A DNA stretch of 64,000 nt from Cornus controversa (taxonomy: Eukaryota; Streptophyta; Magnoliopsida; Cornales; Cornaceae): assembly GCA_026545225.1 (NCBI GenBank), contig CM048845.1, forward strand, positions 77,767,533 through 77,831,532, given 5' to 3'. Made by a program: the position numbers and the translations under genes. This document shows, in pieces, positions 24,740-37,308 of this stretch (positions are counted from its first letter, which is position 1; each line of letters begins with the position of its first letter). The notes below the pieces were generated by a model. The model had not been told where the DNA came from and did not search any database. It saw nothing but the letters and a program-made list of their open reading frames with translations.

Positions 24740-25074
24740 CTATGATTAAAAGATAGACATGCAAAATTGAAATAACAAAAAAGTTAATTTGGGGCAGAAC
24801 GTGACTCCACCATTGCCCTGGTAACTTTTATTTGTTTAAATAAGATTTTGTTTTCTTTGTAAACTATAACATATAATCAGAGAGAGAGAGAGAGTTGATT
24901 ACTCTTTTTCATAACCTAAAATTTTGGTGGGGGCAAGTATATATATTATCAAAATTCAGTGGGGTAGTCTTAAAATTTTAACAAAAATTGTAAGTATATA
25001 ATAGAAATAAAAAAAGTTTAGTGTCCGCCCCCACTAGAACCAATGTAGGTCCGTTTGTGCTTGGAAGAGAGAGT
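24740..25074. other. Intergenic, no gene
   Basis: Short AT-rich spacer between two transposons; a (GA)n patch near 24880. Nothing else seen. Confidence 0.4.
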
Positions 25075-25689
25075 CTAAGAAGCACGAACACGGACATGGA
25101 CACGGACACAGGACACGGATACAATACGACACAGATACTCCGACACGTCAAATTTTAAAAAAAGTGGGACACATGAAGTAGGACACATACACAGCGTGAA
25201 CACGACTAATATAAATATAAATTTTTATTTATATATCTATTGAATAAGACAATTATGAAACTTTAATTCATTTATAATTTTTATACTAAAGTTACATAAG
25301 CTAGAAGACGAAGCTATTCAAATATAAAAAAGAATATATTATATTATATATAATATTACTCTCCTATTTGTCATTATAGTTATGTCTTTGTTCATTACAT
25401 ACTGTGATATGTGTTTAATGTCAATTTTTTTAAAGAAAAAGAGGTTGAACACTTTGAAATATGTTCATAATGTTTTCAAGGCTGTCATGTGTGTTTTATA
25501 TAAGATGAAGAATGTAGGATATGTTGGTCAAGTGTCCGGAATGTGTCGGCTAAGTGTCTGAAATAATAAAAATAATTTTTAATTTTTGAACATGTCCATG
25601 AAGTGTTGGACACGTGTCCAGAATTGTCCATGACGTGACAGTGTCCGACACGGACACAACACCTTCGTAGAAGTGTCCGTGCTTCCTAG
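25075..25689. mobile_element. GACACGG-family TIR element, copy C (complete)
   Basis: Left end CTAAGAAGCACGAACACGGAC, right end (other strand) CCTAGGAAGCACGGACAC. The left terminus has GACACGGACAC arrays and the right AAGTGTCCG/TGTCGGACAC arrays. This is the most complete copy here and defines the family with 757-1267, 1420-1958 and, more distantly, 38109-38622. Flanks GAGAGAGT and GAGAGAAA agree at 6 of 8. Confidence 0.72.
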
Positions 25690-25711
25690 GAGAGAAATGG
25701 TAAATGTGAGT

Positions 25712-26164
25712 AGGGATGACAAAACATCCCGCCCTGCCTCGCTCCATTTAAAATAGTTTTGGGGGTCTATTTAAGGGTTTTGGGAGGGGGCGGGCTATAG
25801 AAGTGAAAACTTGTGCAGGTGTGGGGGAAGGTCATCCTCTCCCCGTTTATATTGAGAATTTATCATTTTACCCTTATACCATATGCTATATACAAAATTA
25901 CTCTTATTGTTGGAGGAATGTTAATGTTTATTTGTTAATTTGGTATAATTGTGTAAATTTTGGAAAAATGTTTATTTGGTTTATATTCCTAAACGAGTTT
26001 TTAAAATTTCTGCAAGAAAATTAAGAAAAAAAATTTGAGTTGGAATTTAATTGGGGCGGGGGCGGGGACAGGGTGGGAGGGGGTGTTTGCTAAACGGTTT
26101 TGAATGAGGACGGGATGGGGAAACTTAAACGGGGATGGGGAAGTGTACCCTCGTTGCCATCTCT
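25712..26164. mobile_element. GC-rich-ended TIR element, 453 bp, 10-bp TSD
   Basis: Left AGGGATGACAAAACATCCCG, right (other strand) AGAGATGGCAACGAGGG. Flanks AAATGTGAGT (25702-25711) and AAACGTGAGT (26165-26174) agree at 9 of 10. Same family and almost the same length as 13392-13854. It inserted only 22 bp from the end of copy C of another family. Confidence 0.82.
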
Positions 26165-26174
26165 AAACGTGAGT

Positions 26175-28212
26175 GAGATACAAAACTATATGTGTAATAA
26201 ATGGTGGAGGGGCATTTTGGGAATATGAAAGGGGTATTTTAGGTTTTCACAGCTAAAATGAGTCACTTGATGTGAACGTGAGCCTTTAACATGCATTTTG
26301 TAACAACTGGTGAACGTGAAGTAAATGATTGTAACCATTTCAAATAATGGTACTTGTATACAATGAAGGTACTTAAGGGAGGTAATATGCACAATATTTA
26401 TATTATGGTCTCTTTTTTGCAATTAACCCCAATTTATTGACATTCAGGGAAAGAAATCTGTTAAGGACAATGCTTTAGTGCACCTTGAGAATTAGTTGAC
26501 TTTTACATCTGCATGCATGAGAACTTGAAACCTTCTATATTAGGAGATAGAGGATGTACCACTGGGTTATAATCTTATACAAATGCATAGATGAGAGACA
26601 CATTAATTTTGGTAAATAATAACAAGGCTACAGAAACTGGTAAATTAATGTTGTATTTGGAATCAAATTCTTTTGGAAATTGGATTTGGAATTCAAAGGA
26701 TTTGTTACAAAATTATCTTTTATACCTTTTTGTATTGTTGTATGTGTACCTTTTCATTCTATTTAATTTTTTTCTCATTTTGTGGTTAGCAGAATTTTAG
26801 TTTATTCTCTTTGTCACATAATAAATGTTACATTTTCCTTTTGGGTACTTCCCAAAATAAATTTTCACTTTCCTTTTTGGGATGTTTCAAATTTGAACTT
26901 TCTCAAATTGTCCCTAACTTTTTCAAATCAACAATGTAAATGTTTAAATTTTGTTGGGTTAATTTTGTAATTTTTAAGGGAAAAAAATGCTTGCATGTCA
27001 CCTAAAAAATTTGGAGTCCCTAGTGTGACACTTGTTGTGGGAAAAAGAGTACTGTTTTATGGGAATTTCAAATTATTCAATATGAATATACAATATTTGG
27101 TGTATAGGATGTTAGAGTTGAATGGTAGAAATGATAGAAAGACATTAAGATTGGAATGAATTTGATAGGGGTAGATTAGGATATTTAACAAATTTATATT
27201 ATCAAATTAGATAGTAACTGCAAATCTCATCAAATTGCCACCAATTTTCCTGGAATTTGAGGACCGTGCTTTTGGTATTTCAAATTAAATCCAACCCTAT
27301 TTCAAAATTTGTTTGTTCCTAACGATAGGATTCTATTTTGAATTCCAATCCCACCAAATCTTAACATTAAGTGGGTGTATGAGTTACCATTTTTGTTTCT
27401 AGCCCTGGCAATGAATCAGTTATCTTCCTTTGCTTACAAACTCTAACAGTTGACAAAACTAAAGCCCTCACATTCTTACTTATCTCTCAGTGAGTGTCTT
27501 GATCAGCACTTATCTCTCAATTAAGAGGGAAATTAGCATTGTCATTCTATGGTCGATGCCTACCATAGTGGGCGACCAGGTTCGCAGTAAATACTTTTTG
27601 TGTTTTTTTATGCTTTAGTATGGTAATCTTTAAAATTGTTCTCAACTGCAATTGTTTGCTCATTTAAATCATGAAAGGATAATTTTTTAATCATGGGTAT
27701 TTCAGTCTTAAAGAAGAATCAGTAGAATAATAATTCATTCATTAGCAGTTTGTATATATGTGAAACCCAAATTAGTTGGGTAAATGTTCTTTTTTATTAA
27801 TATTATCATTTGGGTGTTCTTAGTGTGTTCTTCTTGCTGCTAATTAGTATTTTCTAGTTTTGTTGAAATCTTAGATTTGACCAAGCAGTTGACACGTTTG
27901 TATGTTTGATCTGATGACACGTTTGTATGTTTGTTCTGATAGCCAATGTGGTTTATGGTTTATAATTGCTGTCCTTGTGTTTTGCATCCTATCTTTTGGC
28001 TTCTTGCTTGGATCCTCATTTTCACTGCTTCATAAAAATGTTGATTTGATTTCTTGCAATGGAATTTGTGTGTGTGTAGTGTATTTGAATTCTGCACCGA
28101 TATATACTGTTAAGCTGCCAGAAAAGCACAAGGTTGGATTGATTTTTTTTTTTTGCAATGGAAACAATGATGTGTATAGCATATATAATACAGCACGGAA
28201 TTGAGATCAAAA
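26175..28212. other. Intergenic, no supported gene
   Basis: Contains scattered TTTGGAATTC/GAATTCCAA motifs at about 26650-26700 and 27320-27360, possibly the arms of a degraded TIR element. Open frames at 26591-26970 and 27902-28204 translate to hydrophobic low-complexity sequence. The stretch 27400-27600 looks less repetitive and could be transcribed, but no exon is demonstrable. Confidence 0.35.
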
Positions 28213-28460
28213 TCATCTGAGTTGAACACGAAAAAACACCTCTGAAGTTTTATAAGATTTTCCTGCACTAAAGCCACCTAGCTCCTTTAGAGTATCTTCA
28301 TCAACCACCATGTCTATGGAAGTTAAAAGGCATTATTTTTGTTTGGAACCATGGTTGAAAATAACTAGCTTACTAGTTCCAGATAATTGTGAGTTGTAGA
28401 ATACTGCTCCTTAATGATCTTGTCTCCACAAAACTTCAAACTTTTGATGTAGTTAGCCAT
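28213..28460 (-). pseudogene. Two short coding-like frames, possible gene remnant
   Basis: On the minus strand, 28460-28365 reads MANYIKSLKFCGDKIIKEQY then a short tail and stop. After a 53-bp gap, 28311-28213 reads MVVDEDTLKELGGFSAGKSY and a short tail. Composition looks protein-like and both are on the same strand in order. A GT...AG junction (CTA/GTAAGC to CATAG/AC) is present but would shift the frame, so if these were exons the gene is broken. Not recognised. Confidence 0.2.
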
Positions 28461-29016
28461 GTGCAAGAGACAAAAACACTATTTATAAATAAAAAAAAAA
28501 GTTGAGAATAAAGCACGAATACCTAAAAGCCAGTTTCTAGAGTCATTGTTCTGTCTGAACCTTTACAAGTACAATGCAACAGTTATAAAACTTAAATTAA
28601 GCAAAAAATTAACCATATTTGTCTTTTTAGTCAACAAAAGAATGAAAATATGTCATCCATAATTACAAGCAATTAATTCCAATGTGAATTTGTCTTTTGG
28701 CATTGAAGCCTTTCCTTTAGTTCTACAGTATTGTCCTACTATTCGGGTTTGTTTATCGCTCCAATGTACTTCACTCATCATTTGGCGATATCTTTTCTAC
28801 CAGATGACTTTAATTCAAGATCCTTTTTTCCATTTTTTATGTTGTTCATTATCGTGTTCCCTGAAATATTTTTTCCATTTCAAAGTCATCCTTGATATAT
28901 CATACATATCCTTAAACCTATGCAATTAATCAATCTTCATATGTAGTTCAACCCACACTTTGTGCGTGCAAAAATATCACGCATGTGTGGATTAAAATAC
29001 TATTTTCACTTCTTCT
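28461..29016. other. Intergenic, no gene
   Basis: AT-rich spacer before the TRIM; nothing identified. Confidence 0.4.
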
Positions 29017-29873
29017 TGTTGATAAAATAAAATAAAATTGAAGAGAGAAATTAAACAAGAAGAACAAAAGAATATAACGTGGTTAGGCTGCTATGGCCTA
29101 CATCTACGGCACACGAAGCCCAAAGGGTTACATCACTTTTATTGTATTCTTTCTTAGTTTTGTTTACAATGACCACCTCTATTTATAGTTGAAAGAATAC
29201 ACGTGATAAATATGAAAAATACATTAATGGAAGATTCCTAAAATAAATATCATAAATCACTCCAATAATATATTCTCCAACACCGCCCCTCAAGTTGGTA
29301 TACGGAGATTTTAACTGATGTCCAACTTGAAACTAAATACGAAGTTTTGGGGGATCCGAGTCAAGTTGATCCTAAGATCCTAGACGAGTTGATATGGAGA
29401 TCCAAAATGAATTAATCTGAAGATCCGAAACGAGTTGATCCGGAAATCCTAGACGAGTTGATTCAGATATTTAAAACGAGTTGATTCGAAGATCCGAGAC
29501 GAGTTGATCCTAAGATTCGAGACGAGTTGATCCTAAGATCCGAGACGAGTTAATCTGAAGATCCGAGATGAATCTAGAGTAGGGTATGATAACCTACTCT
29601 AATACCATGTTGATAAAATAAAATAAAATTGAAGAGAGAAATTAAACAAGAAGAACAAAAGAATATAACGTGGTTTGACCACTACAGCCTACATCCACGG
29701 CACACAAAGCCCAAAGGGCCACATCACTTTTATTGTATTCTCTCTTAGTTTTGTTTACAATGACCACCTCTATTTATAGGTGAAAGAATACACGTGATAA
29801 ATATGAAAATTACATTAATGGAAGATTCCTAAAATCAGTCCCATAAATCACTCCAATAATATATTCTCCAACA
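29017..29873 (-). mobile_element. TRIM retrotransposon, complete, 857 bp, perfect 5-bp TSD
   Basis: Two 266-bp LTRs (29017-29282 and 29608-29873) bounded by TG...CA (on the plus strand TGTTGATAAA to CTCCAACA). The flanks CTTCT at 29012-29016 and 29874-29878 are identical. Orientation is minus: next to the right LTR the minus strand reads TGGTATTAGAGTAGG, close to the usual initiator-Met tRNA primer site, and next to the left LTR TGAGGGGCGG is the polypurine tract. The 325-bp interior has no coding capacity and consists largely of about nine degenerate 23-bp units (GATCCGAGACGAGTTGATCC core). Size and structure fit terminal-repeat retrotransposons in miniature, which depend on other elements' proteins. 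Confidence 0.93.
29350..29570. repeat. Degenerate 23-bp tandem repeats inside the TRIM
   Basis: Repeated GATCCGAGACGAGTTGATCC followed by TAA or GAA, about nine units with substitutions. The last three are nearly identical. Confidence 0.85.
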
Positions 29874-32800
29874 CTTCTATTTGTTAGTTAGAAACTACAC
29901 TCATCCTTAGTAAGGGATACATTTGGTTAGAGGATTAAATGGTAACATTATTTTCTATTTTTTCTATAATACAAGAAAAGTGAGTTTACATCATCACATT
30001 AACAACGGGCTCTGTATGAAAGCAGTAAAAAGGTTTATCTTACAATGTTCTATGGTTCTACCACGTTGTTATGTTCAGTAATCAGACTATCTTTTAACGT
30101 GTTTTGTTTAAGAACGTTGTCAATTAAAAAGCTCCCTTGTATCTAAACATTAAAAGCATGAGCTTTCTAAAGAGTTTTTTCTAGCATTTGATGCACCTCT
30201 ATAATAATACAATTATGACATCCAAAATGCATTGTAAACAATTCAACACTTATTTATTACATTGTCGAAATGCTGTTATGAAACCTATTTACGACTAGCT
30301 AGTGTTTTTAACAACACTTTGACCGCTGTTAAAGACTTATTTACGGAAAGCTAAAAACAATGTGAATAATTAATTATTTTATCAGTTGTAAGAAACTTAT
30401 TTATAGCATCTTCCACCTACTGTGAATACTAGTGATGTGGTTGGCATGCCTTGACAGCATCTTTCTTACATATTTGCAACCTTCTCTGCATGCTGTAAAA
30501 AGTCATCACAGATTACGACATTTTAATAAACGTTTTTGCTTGTTTTGTGAAAAAAAAGAAAAAAACTATTTATTTATTTTTCCCTCTTTTCTTTGTTTTC
30601 TGTTTTCTTTGGTAAATGTTTTCCTAAGGCTGTATTTTACCTATCCCTGTCCTGTACAAGCATGCGCGTCCTTTATTTTTATAAGTATCATTTCTTTACA
30701 TCACCTAAGGATTTTATGATTGTTTCTACGGCTTATAAAGCCTAACTGCTCATTGGGTGTTGGATCAAAAGTTTCTGTTTATTCTATACTTTACTCTCTC
30801 CAGCAACCCAATTCTATACTTTAGTCTTTCCAGCAACCTAGGGTATCCGGCCACTTGGAATGTTCTGCCTCTCCTGAAACTTATTTGAGAAACTGAGTTA
30901 TAAGTGAAAGGGAAAGCACTTGAGGCTGTATTTTGCTGAATTCTGCCAGCTCATGTTGCGAGTTTAAAGAAATGTACATGCTTGATGTTACAGATTTTTT
31001 TATTTTTTTTAATTCTTCTATAGTTTTAGGCAGTGCTCTGTTATTGACTTGACTTTCTACTAAAGAAGATGTATGGATATTTTTTCGTTGTTAATTGTAT
31101 CGTTGAGAAACTTCAATCGTAAGAAGATTGAAATGATTTAATTTTATGATTTCTTGACTGTAGAATCTCTTTGTTAGTTTTAGCTTGAGGTGTGATGACT
31201 TATTAGGCAAGATTCAGTATTTATTTGGTTTTATTGGATGATATGGACAAGTACAGAAGTTTAAATGGCTGGTTGGATGATTGTACACAACTTTTGGGTT
31301 CTGTTTGGTGGAATTCCCGTTTGGGGGGGGGAGGTTTGGTTCTAGGCTGCTACTCTAGTTTCTTCAAAATGTACTTGAGATTTTATGTTAGTTGCCTACA
31401 TGAGATTTCATCATGTTTTGTTAGATTGTCTTGCGTGACTTGCTTAATAACTTTTTCATACCAGGCATGATGATTTATTTGAGTATCATTATAAGCTCGC
31501 TCTCTCTATAAATACATGCATATAAGTATAAGTGGTCCCTATCAAGAAACTTATAGTCCTTGAATGGGGAATTGCTTGAACTCTATCCCTTAATCGTTAT
31601 TATAATATATATTTCTGGAAACTCCTGCAATTTAATTAGGCTGTGTTTTCTTTGAATTTGTTTTGAAAATGATTGAAAATGCCTCAAGTAGGCAAGGGAC
31701 CTTCTCAAATCACAGACGTTAGCTCGTCAAGAAGGATTTTTGATTATCTGTTCTTTGCAATGCTGAAGTTGCACTCAATATCCTCTCTATAAAGGGAATC
31801 TCTATGACTCCTCAAGCTTCTTCAGGTACTTCGTTAGCCGGTCATTGCCAAAAACTCGTTTCTTTCATTTTGTTTATTAAATAGCATGAATTTGTAACAG
31901 AAATGAATAGGTTTCCAACTATTCGTCTATTGGTCACTGATGGAAAAGGCAAGCCATTGAGTCATTTCAAATTCTTTTCCTCTTGTTTGACTTAAAAGCT
32001 CTTCTAATTTGTAATATCTTCATGGTCCTTCTGTTTCTCATTTTGTATCTTCATCACATAAGCATTTAACTGAACTCTGTAATCAGTAGCATTACTCTAA
32101 CCAAAATACAAAGTCTGTTTTACTTATAAAAATAAATAAATAATACAAAGTCTCTTTTAAGTAAGTACTCAAGTAGACAGCTTATAGGAATCATAGTAAA
32201 TGGTTGCTAAATGAGTTAGTAGAGATTTTTAGCAGAATAAACAGTGTCATCTTTTTGGAGTCTTTGTTTGGACCACCCATTATTCTCAATGACATGAATT
32301 GTACTATAGGCTAAAAAGCGGATGCAAATATATCTTTGGATGGCATGCTCACATGAAACTAAAGCTGACTGAGGCAAAAAATATTATGTGAATGAGAATA
32401 TGTAGCTGTAATTACTTTATGTCCAATTAGCCATTCACACGATTTACCTCACCATATAGGTCACTGAGATATAGCTAAAAATGTCTCTAGATAGAACAGA
32501 TTGGGGATCATTGTGAAAGAAATGTTGGTTCTATAAGAGATTGGAATAAATGCCTTTGTTGCTAGCTTTACTATATTTAGATAGATATACATCCAGAAAT
32601 ATATATATTGCTCATACAGTATATAGGGTGAGTTTAGATTGGTCCATTTTTTCACAAATTAATTTGTTGTCGGGATAATTTTTGGTCCCATTCTGATAGA
32701 ACATGTGGGACATCCTGGCCCCAGCTACCATAACTGGTTATTTGTAGTGAGTTTTGATTCAATACCATTTGTTTGTTAGATTTACTTGACAAAAGAGTTC

Positions 32801-34701
32801 ATAATCTCAGTTGTAGTAATTAAACTATAAGAATGGTTGAAATATGTTTATTACTGGTTTTGTAAGATTTTCTACTTCTATGTTATTTTTCATCGAATGC
32901 CTGTTAAATTAATGCTATTAGTGGCTACATAAGTTTTCGGAGTGCAGGTGCTTCTAAAAAAATGAATAGATTGGGTTCACAAGTGTTGTTGGAGATATAT
33001 TTCAACTTGAAGAAAATCAAAGTGCCCCAAAAACCAATGGTTGAAGCAACTTCATGGTGTTTGTTTTTTCTTCAGGTATTGTACTTCTCTTTTCCTAGTA
33101 AAACATAGCTAGCTATAATCAAAAGAACCCAAACCTCTTTAAATAAGCATATAGCTATAAATAAAGTGTCTTATTTTTTATATATTTTTTTGTAGATCCT
33201 TTTATTAATCACACAATTAATAACCATTATTCAGATCTCATTAGCATGACAAAAATAAGCATGCTTGGAACTTGATTAGGTACTTTTGCATTAATAGAAA
33301 GCAAGGAACTATCTTGGTTGGCTGTACAATACACGTGTTGGAAAATTTTCTCAAGTAATCTTCTTGTACTGCATTCCACTGTGAATTTCATGCAGTAAAA
33401 ATGTGTAATTCTATGAACATGTTCGTTTACAATCTCTCATTGGTGTTGATTAGTTTAAGATCTGATTTTCATTTACGATGAATTAACATTCTAGTAACTA
33501 TTTATTGCAACAAACTTCTTTACTTTTCTATCAATGTTCCTTTTTCATGTTTGCTAAAGGAAACTAGTTTTCTGTGCAAATTTTTTTATTTCTATTTATC
33601 ATACTTGGTTGAAAACATGATGCTTGTGGATGTGGTTAAAAATGAGTGGTATATCTGCTAAGACCTTTACAAATAACAATTGTATGGTGTAAAGAGGCAT
33701 GTATAATAACAACATGCAACCACAGTTGTAAAATGTCAATTCTTACAGTTTGAATGAATTATTTATTCGGCATGGTAGAAAGCCATTGTAAAAACAAAGT
33801 ATTTACAGCACGCAAGAGCATATTGTCAAATATTCATATAATTCACAACTGTTTACAGTATGGAGATGAACTATGCGTTTACTAATTGACTGAATAAGAA
33901 TTAGAAACAGTTGGAAGAAACTTATGCCCCACCCCTTTAGTAACAGGGAGCACTTTGTAATTTGTGCTGTCAAACTATAAGAAAGCTGAAATAAAAGGCA
34001 AAATCATGTTTAATAAAAATGATTTTGCTTTCTGATTCTTTGAAACTAGAATCAATTTTTATGAAGAAATCGGAAGTGATATTTTTGAGATTCTCATATT
34101 TTTGGTGTTGTAGCAGGAAAATGTTTTCTGGAACTGTTACTACACGGGACACTGACACTCCTCTGTATCTTCTCCACCGAAAGCCCTAGCTCTCATCCTC
34201 AGCTCTCTTTCCCTTTTATATGAGAGTCTTTCATCCTCGTCTCTCTTTCCCTGTTGACGACATACCATAGAGACGGTGGCAACAATTCTCCGTTTGAGAA
34301 TTGGTATATTTGATGGTCATGGAAGATTAGAAGGCACCCCAAGCAATAATATTTAGAAAAGAGGAGTTAACTTGGGGTGTATTATAAATTCAGACGCTTT
34401 GAGTTTGATTTTCACAGGGCGTAAAAATAACTGAACTTAACTGTTATTTGTTAGATTCTCGATCCTCATTTAACTCAATTGTAAAACTACTTAAACATGT
34501 TCAGGTTGCAAGCAGGTCTTGAACTGGGAAGGGCTATAACTGGGAGAATTTCCTTAAAAGCGGGTCTCTTCGTCAATCTAACAAATAACAGGGTAAGTAG
34601 AAAATGATGAGTGGGACATTCTGTCCTGTAACCGATTCCACGTTAAATACAGAATGGAAAAGGCCTGGACCACTTTGGATCTGACCCGTATGGACACAGT
34701 A
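29874..34701. other. Large intergenic stretch, possibly including old DNA-transposon remnants
   Basis: No gene could be supported across nearly 5 kb. From about 29968 (ATACAAGAAAAGTG) to about 30435 (ACTAGTG) there are repeated ACGTTGT and TTTACAG words, as in degraded CACTA-type subterminal repeats; similar words recur at about 33640-33900. A GGGGGGGGAGG run is at 31325. A CT-rich stretch at 34185-34250 looks like a 5' leader but no coding sequence follows. Confidence 0.35.
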
Positions 34702-34711
34702 TTGTGAATGT

Positions 34712-34801
34712 CACGTGGTATCGTGCAATGCCCAAAATCATTAAACCGGGCACATGCCCACCATTTCTTTTTGGGCCTCGTGAACTGCACGTGGTCACGT
34801 G
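34712..34801. promoter_or_regulatory. Cluster of three G-boxes (CACGTG)
   Basis: CACGTG at 34712-34717 (TCACGTGG), 34788-34793 (GCACGTGG) and 34796-34801 (TCACGTGT). The last two are 8 bp apart. G-boxes/ABREs bind bZIP and bHLH factors in plants. No adjacent gene was found, so this may be a transposon promoter or a remnant. Confidence 0.45.
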
Positions 34802-34993
34802 TCAAATATTGGACTTTAGTTTGTAGAAAATAATATATAGCACTATATTGAAGTACTGGGACTTTTGGTAAAGTGCTGCATATGTACAACTCATAACAGC
34901 ATGAAGCCATGAAATGAAAATTATGTACATTGGAGGACTTGGATTCATCAAATGTGTGAGCTTTGCAATACACTGTATACAAGTGATCATATT

Positions 34994-35057
34994 TGGAGTT
35001 CATGTGGTTTTGGAATTCATTTCAATTTGGGCTATTCAAACAAATTGAAGTGAATTC

Positions 35058-35137
<80 letters not shown>

Positions 35138-35142
35138 CTCCT
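34994..35142. repeat. Hairpin with microsatellite expansion in one arm
   Basis: Arms at 35007-35028 and 35042-35063 pair with one mismatch in 22 (GTTTTGGAATTCA.TTCAATTT), around a 13-base loop. Outside them GGAGTTCAT (34995-35003) pairs with ATGAACTCC (35133-35141), but on the right the two arms are separated by (CT)n then (TA)n (35063-35134). It looks like a small MITE whose right arm gained a microsatellite. Confidence 0.65.
35063..35134. repeat. (CT)n(TA)n compound microsatellite
   Basis: About 20 CT units followed by about 16 TA units. Confidence 0.95.
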
Positions 35143-36043
35143 AATATTACCATGTGGTATATACATAACATAACAAATGCAATAGTAGAAAAAGCAAAAA
35201 GAGCTTTTCAAATTGGATGGTAAATAGAGCTCAATGTGATTGATTCAGCCAGTTCAATCATTGGGCACAACACTTGCAAGTATGATTTGACCAACTGAGG
35301 TTGTATTCTAAAAAGAGAGAAAAAGCATATTATTTTATATTCTTCCACTTCCTTGTGATGATAAGAGCAAAAAGAAACTTCGTAAGTGGCAAGAGACATA
35401 CCCATGATCATGATCAAAACCAGCTTTGATGATTTCGTAGGGTTGTTAGTTCATTCTTTTTGTAAGAGTGAATGATGTCCAACATAAAACGTTTGGATAC
35501 CAAATCAATGAATAATCCATAGGAAGAGAAGAAGAAGAAGAGTGAAAAATAGAAAGAAAAAAAAATGTATCTTAAAAATCTCAAATATGTCAATATTCCA
35601 AAAATAACCGACTCAATGTATCATAGTCATACCCTTAATTATATGTATAGGAAACTGAAATAAAATCTTAATCAAACAACATAATGATATGATCTGCTTG
35701 CGGTTTTAATAATGTTCTAATTTAAAGGATAGCTCATGATAAGGGTTATGAGGTCCACCTCAGACAAACCTTACCCATCAAAGAAAACTCCATTTAGGTT
35801 ATGAAGAATAATTAAAAATTATACACACACATGAATTAAAGCCATATAAGAACCCATTCGGAGATAACCTCTAATAGTCACCTATTTAGGTTTCCAACAT
35901 CTTTGTGCAAACATCACTATTGTAAGTTCTGTATTTCTTTGGGAAATTACTACTAATTTGTAGCATTTGATTCAAGTTACATATAATTCTAACATTTTCC
36001 TAACCGTTGGAAAAGGATATTTGAAACTCTAAGCTTGTAAGGT
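35143..36043. other. Intergenic, no gene
   Basis: AT-rich; no frame or repeat identified beyond A/G-rich patches near 35525-35565. Confidence 0.4.
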
Positions 36044-36766
36044 AGGGGTGGCAATTTGTGTTTCAGTATCGTGTTCGTGTCTTGTCGATCTATGAGTATT
36101 CTGCTAAATAGTTCAACCCTAACACAACTCATTTAATAATCGTATCAGAATCCTTCAACACTAACATAACTAATTTATTAAGCCTATTACACGTGTCAAT
36201 TGTGTTAGAGTTCCTCAACACTAACCCAACTTATTTATTAAGCATGTTATACGTGTAGATCCATTTAATAAACACGTCTTATAATGGCACGACTCATTTA
36301 ATAACATTTTTAATCCATTTAACTTATATGAAATACGTTTCTCCACCCCCTAAAAATCTCTCTGAAGACAATATAAAAAATAAAATACATATTTATACAT
36401 AAATCCTAAAATCAAATTATATTATAAATTTTATATTCATATATAAACTCCAAAAACATATTAAGGTGATTTAACAAGTGAGAAAACACCATAGTAATTT
36501 CATTCTTGCATTTTATGCTTACATCAGTCCTATAAACAAATAAATATATTTCAAACAATTGCAATATATATAACTATGTATATATAATTTTGAATAAAAC
36601 TAGAAAATATGAATAACTGACGTAATTGTGTCGTGGGTTAGACAGTTTAGATTCAAACCTAACACAATTTTTACATGTTGTGTTCTTGTCGATCCGTTTA
36701 TTAAACGTGTTGATTTACTTCAAATTCAAATTCGCTTAACTTGTTGTGTGTAATTTTGCTATCCCT
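36044..36766. mobile_element. AGGG-TG family TIR element, 723 bp
   Basis: Left end AGGGGTGGCAATTTGTGTT, right end (other strand) AGGGATAGCAAAATTACAC. Termini carry CGTGTT/AACACG words (for example GTTCGTGTC left, TTAAACGTGTTG right), and the inner flanks repeat CACAACTCATTTAATAA-type sequence. Flanks CTTGTAAGGT and ATTGTAGGAT agree at 7 of 10. No coding capacity. Confidence 0.65.
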
Positions 36767-37266
36767 ATTGTAGGATAATAAAACTGCAAAACATAGGAGC
36801 ATCAATTATTGACCAAGTAAAAAGACTAAATAAACAAAACATACTACTAATAGGAGCGCAATAATCTAATTTTTAACATACATCCACAAAAACAACACAT
36901 ATATTAGCAAAAAGATAGGCCTATTTCTAACATTCCTTATTCTAACCAGTGGTATAATGTTAATGTTATAGACCCTTTGGTGGCTAAGATGCATGCACTA
37001 GCACCATGTGAAGCCCCAAAGGTTGCTTCATTATTCTTTATATCTTAAGCCTCCAACTGTAACACCACATTTATTCCATCTCTTAGTTAGGACCCTTCAT
37101 AGAGTATTGTCCCCTTAATAAGGTGACAACCATTTTATCCCATGCCTACCATTGTCCTGTTGCATATTTTCAGATTGTGTTTGGCAGAATATTCAAGGAT
37201 ATATAGGAGGAACTCTTCAATTAAATTTTTTTTTTCTTGCAATATTATACAGTATATATAAATTTG

Positions 37267-37308
<42 letters not shown>

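Noticed and set aside
29968..34110. A complete CACTA transposon
   Set aside because: Subterminal-like words are present near both sides, but no clear CACTACAAGAAA end or 3-bp duplication was found.
34303..34323. PP2C-like peptide GIFDGHGR
   Set aside because: Only eight residues match a phosphatase motif; the frame stops soon after and no other motif is present.
34578..35003. 141-codon minus-strand frame
   Set aside because: No recognisable domain, overlaps the G-box cluster, and composition looks random.
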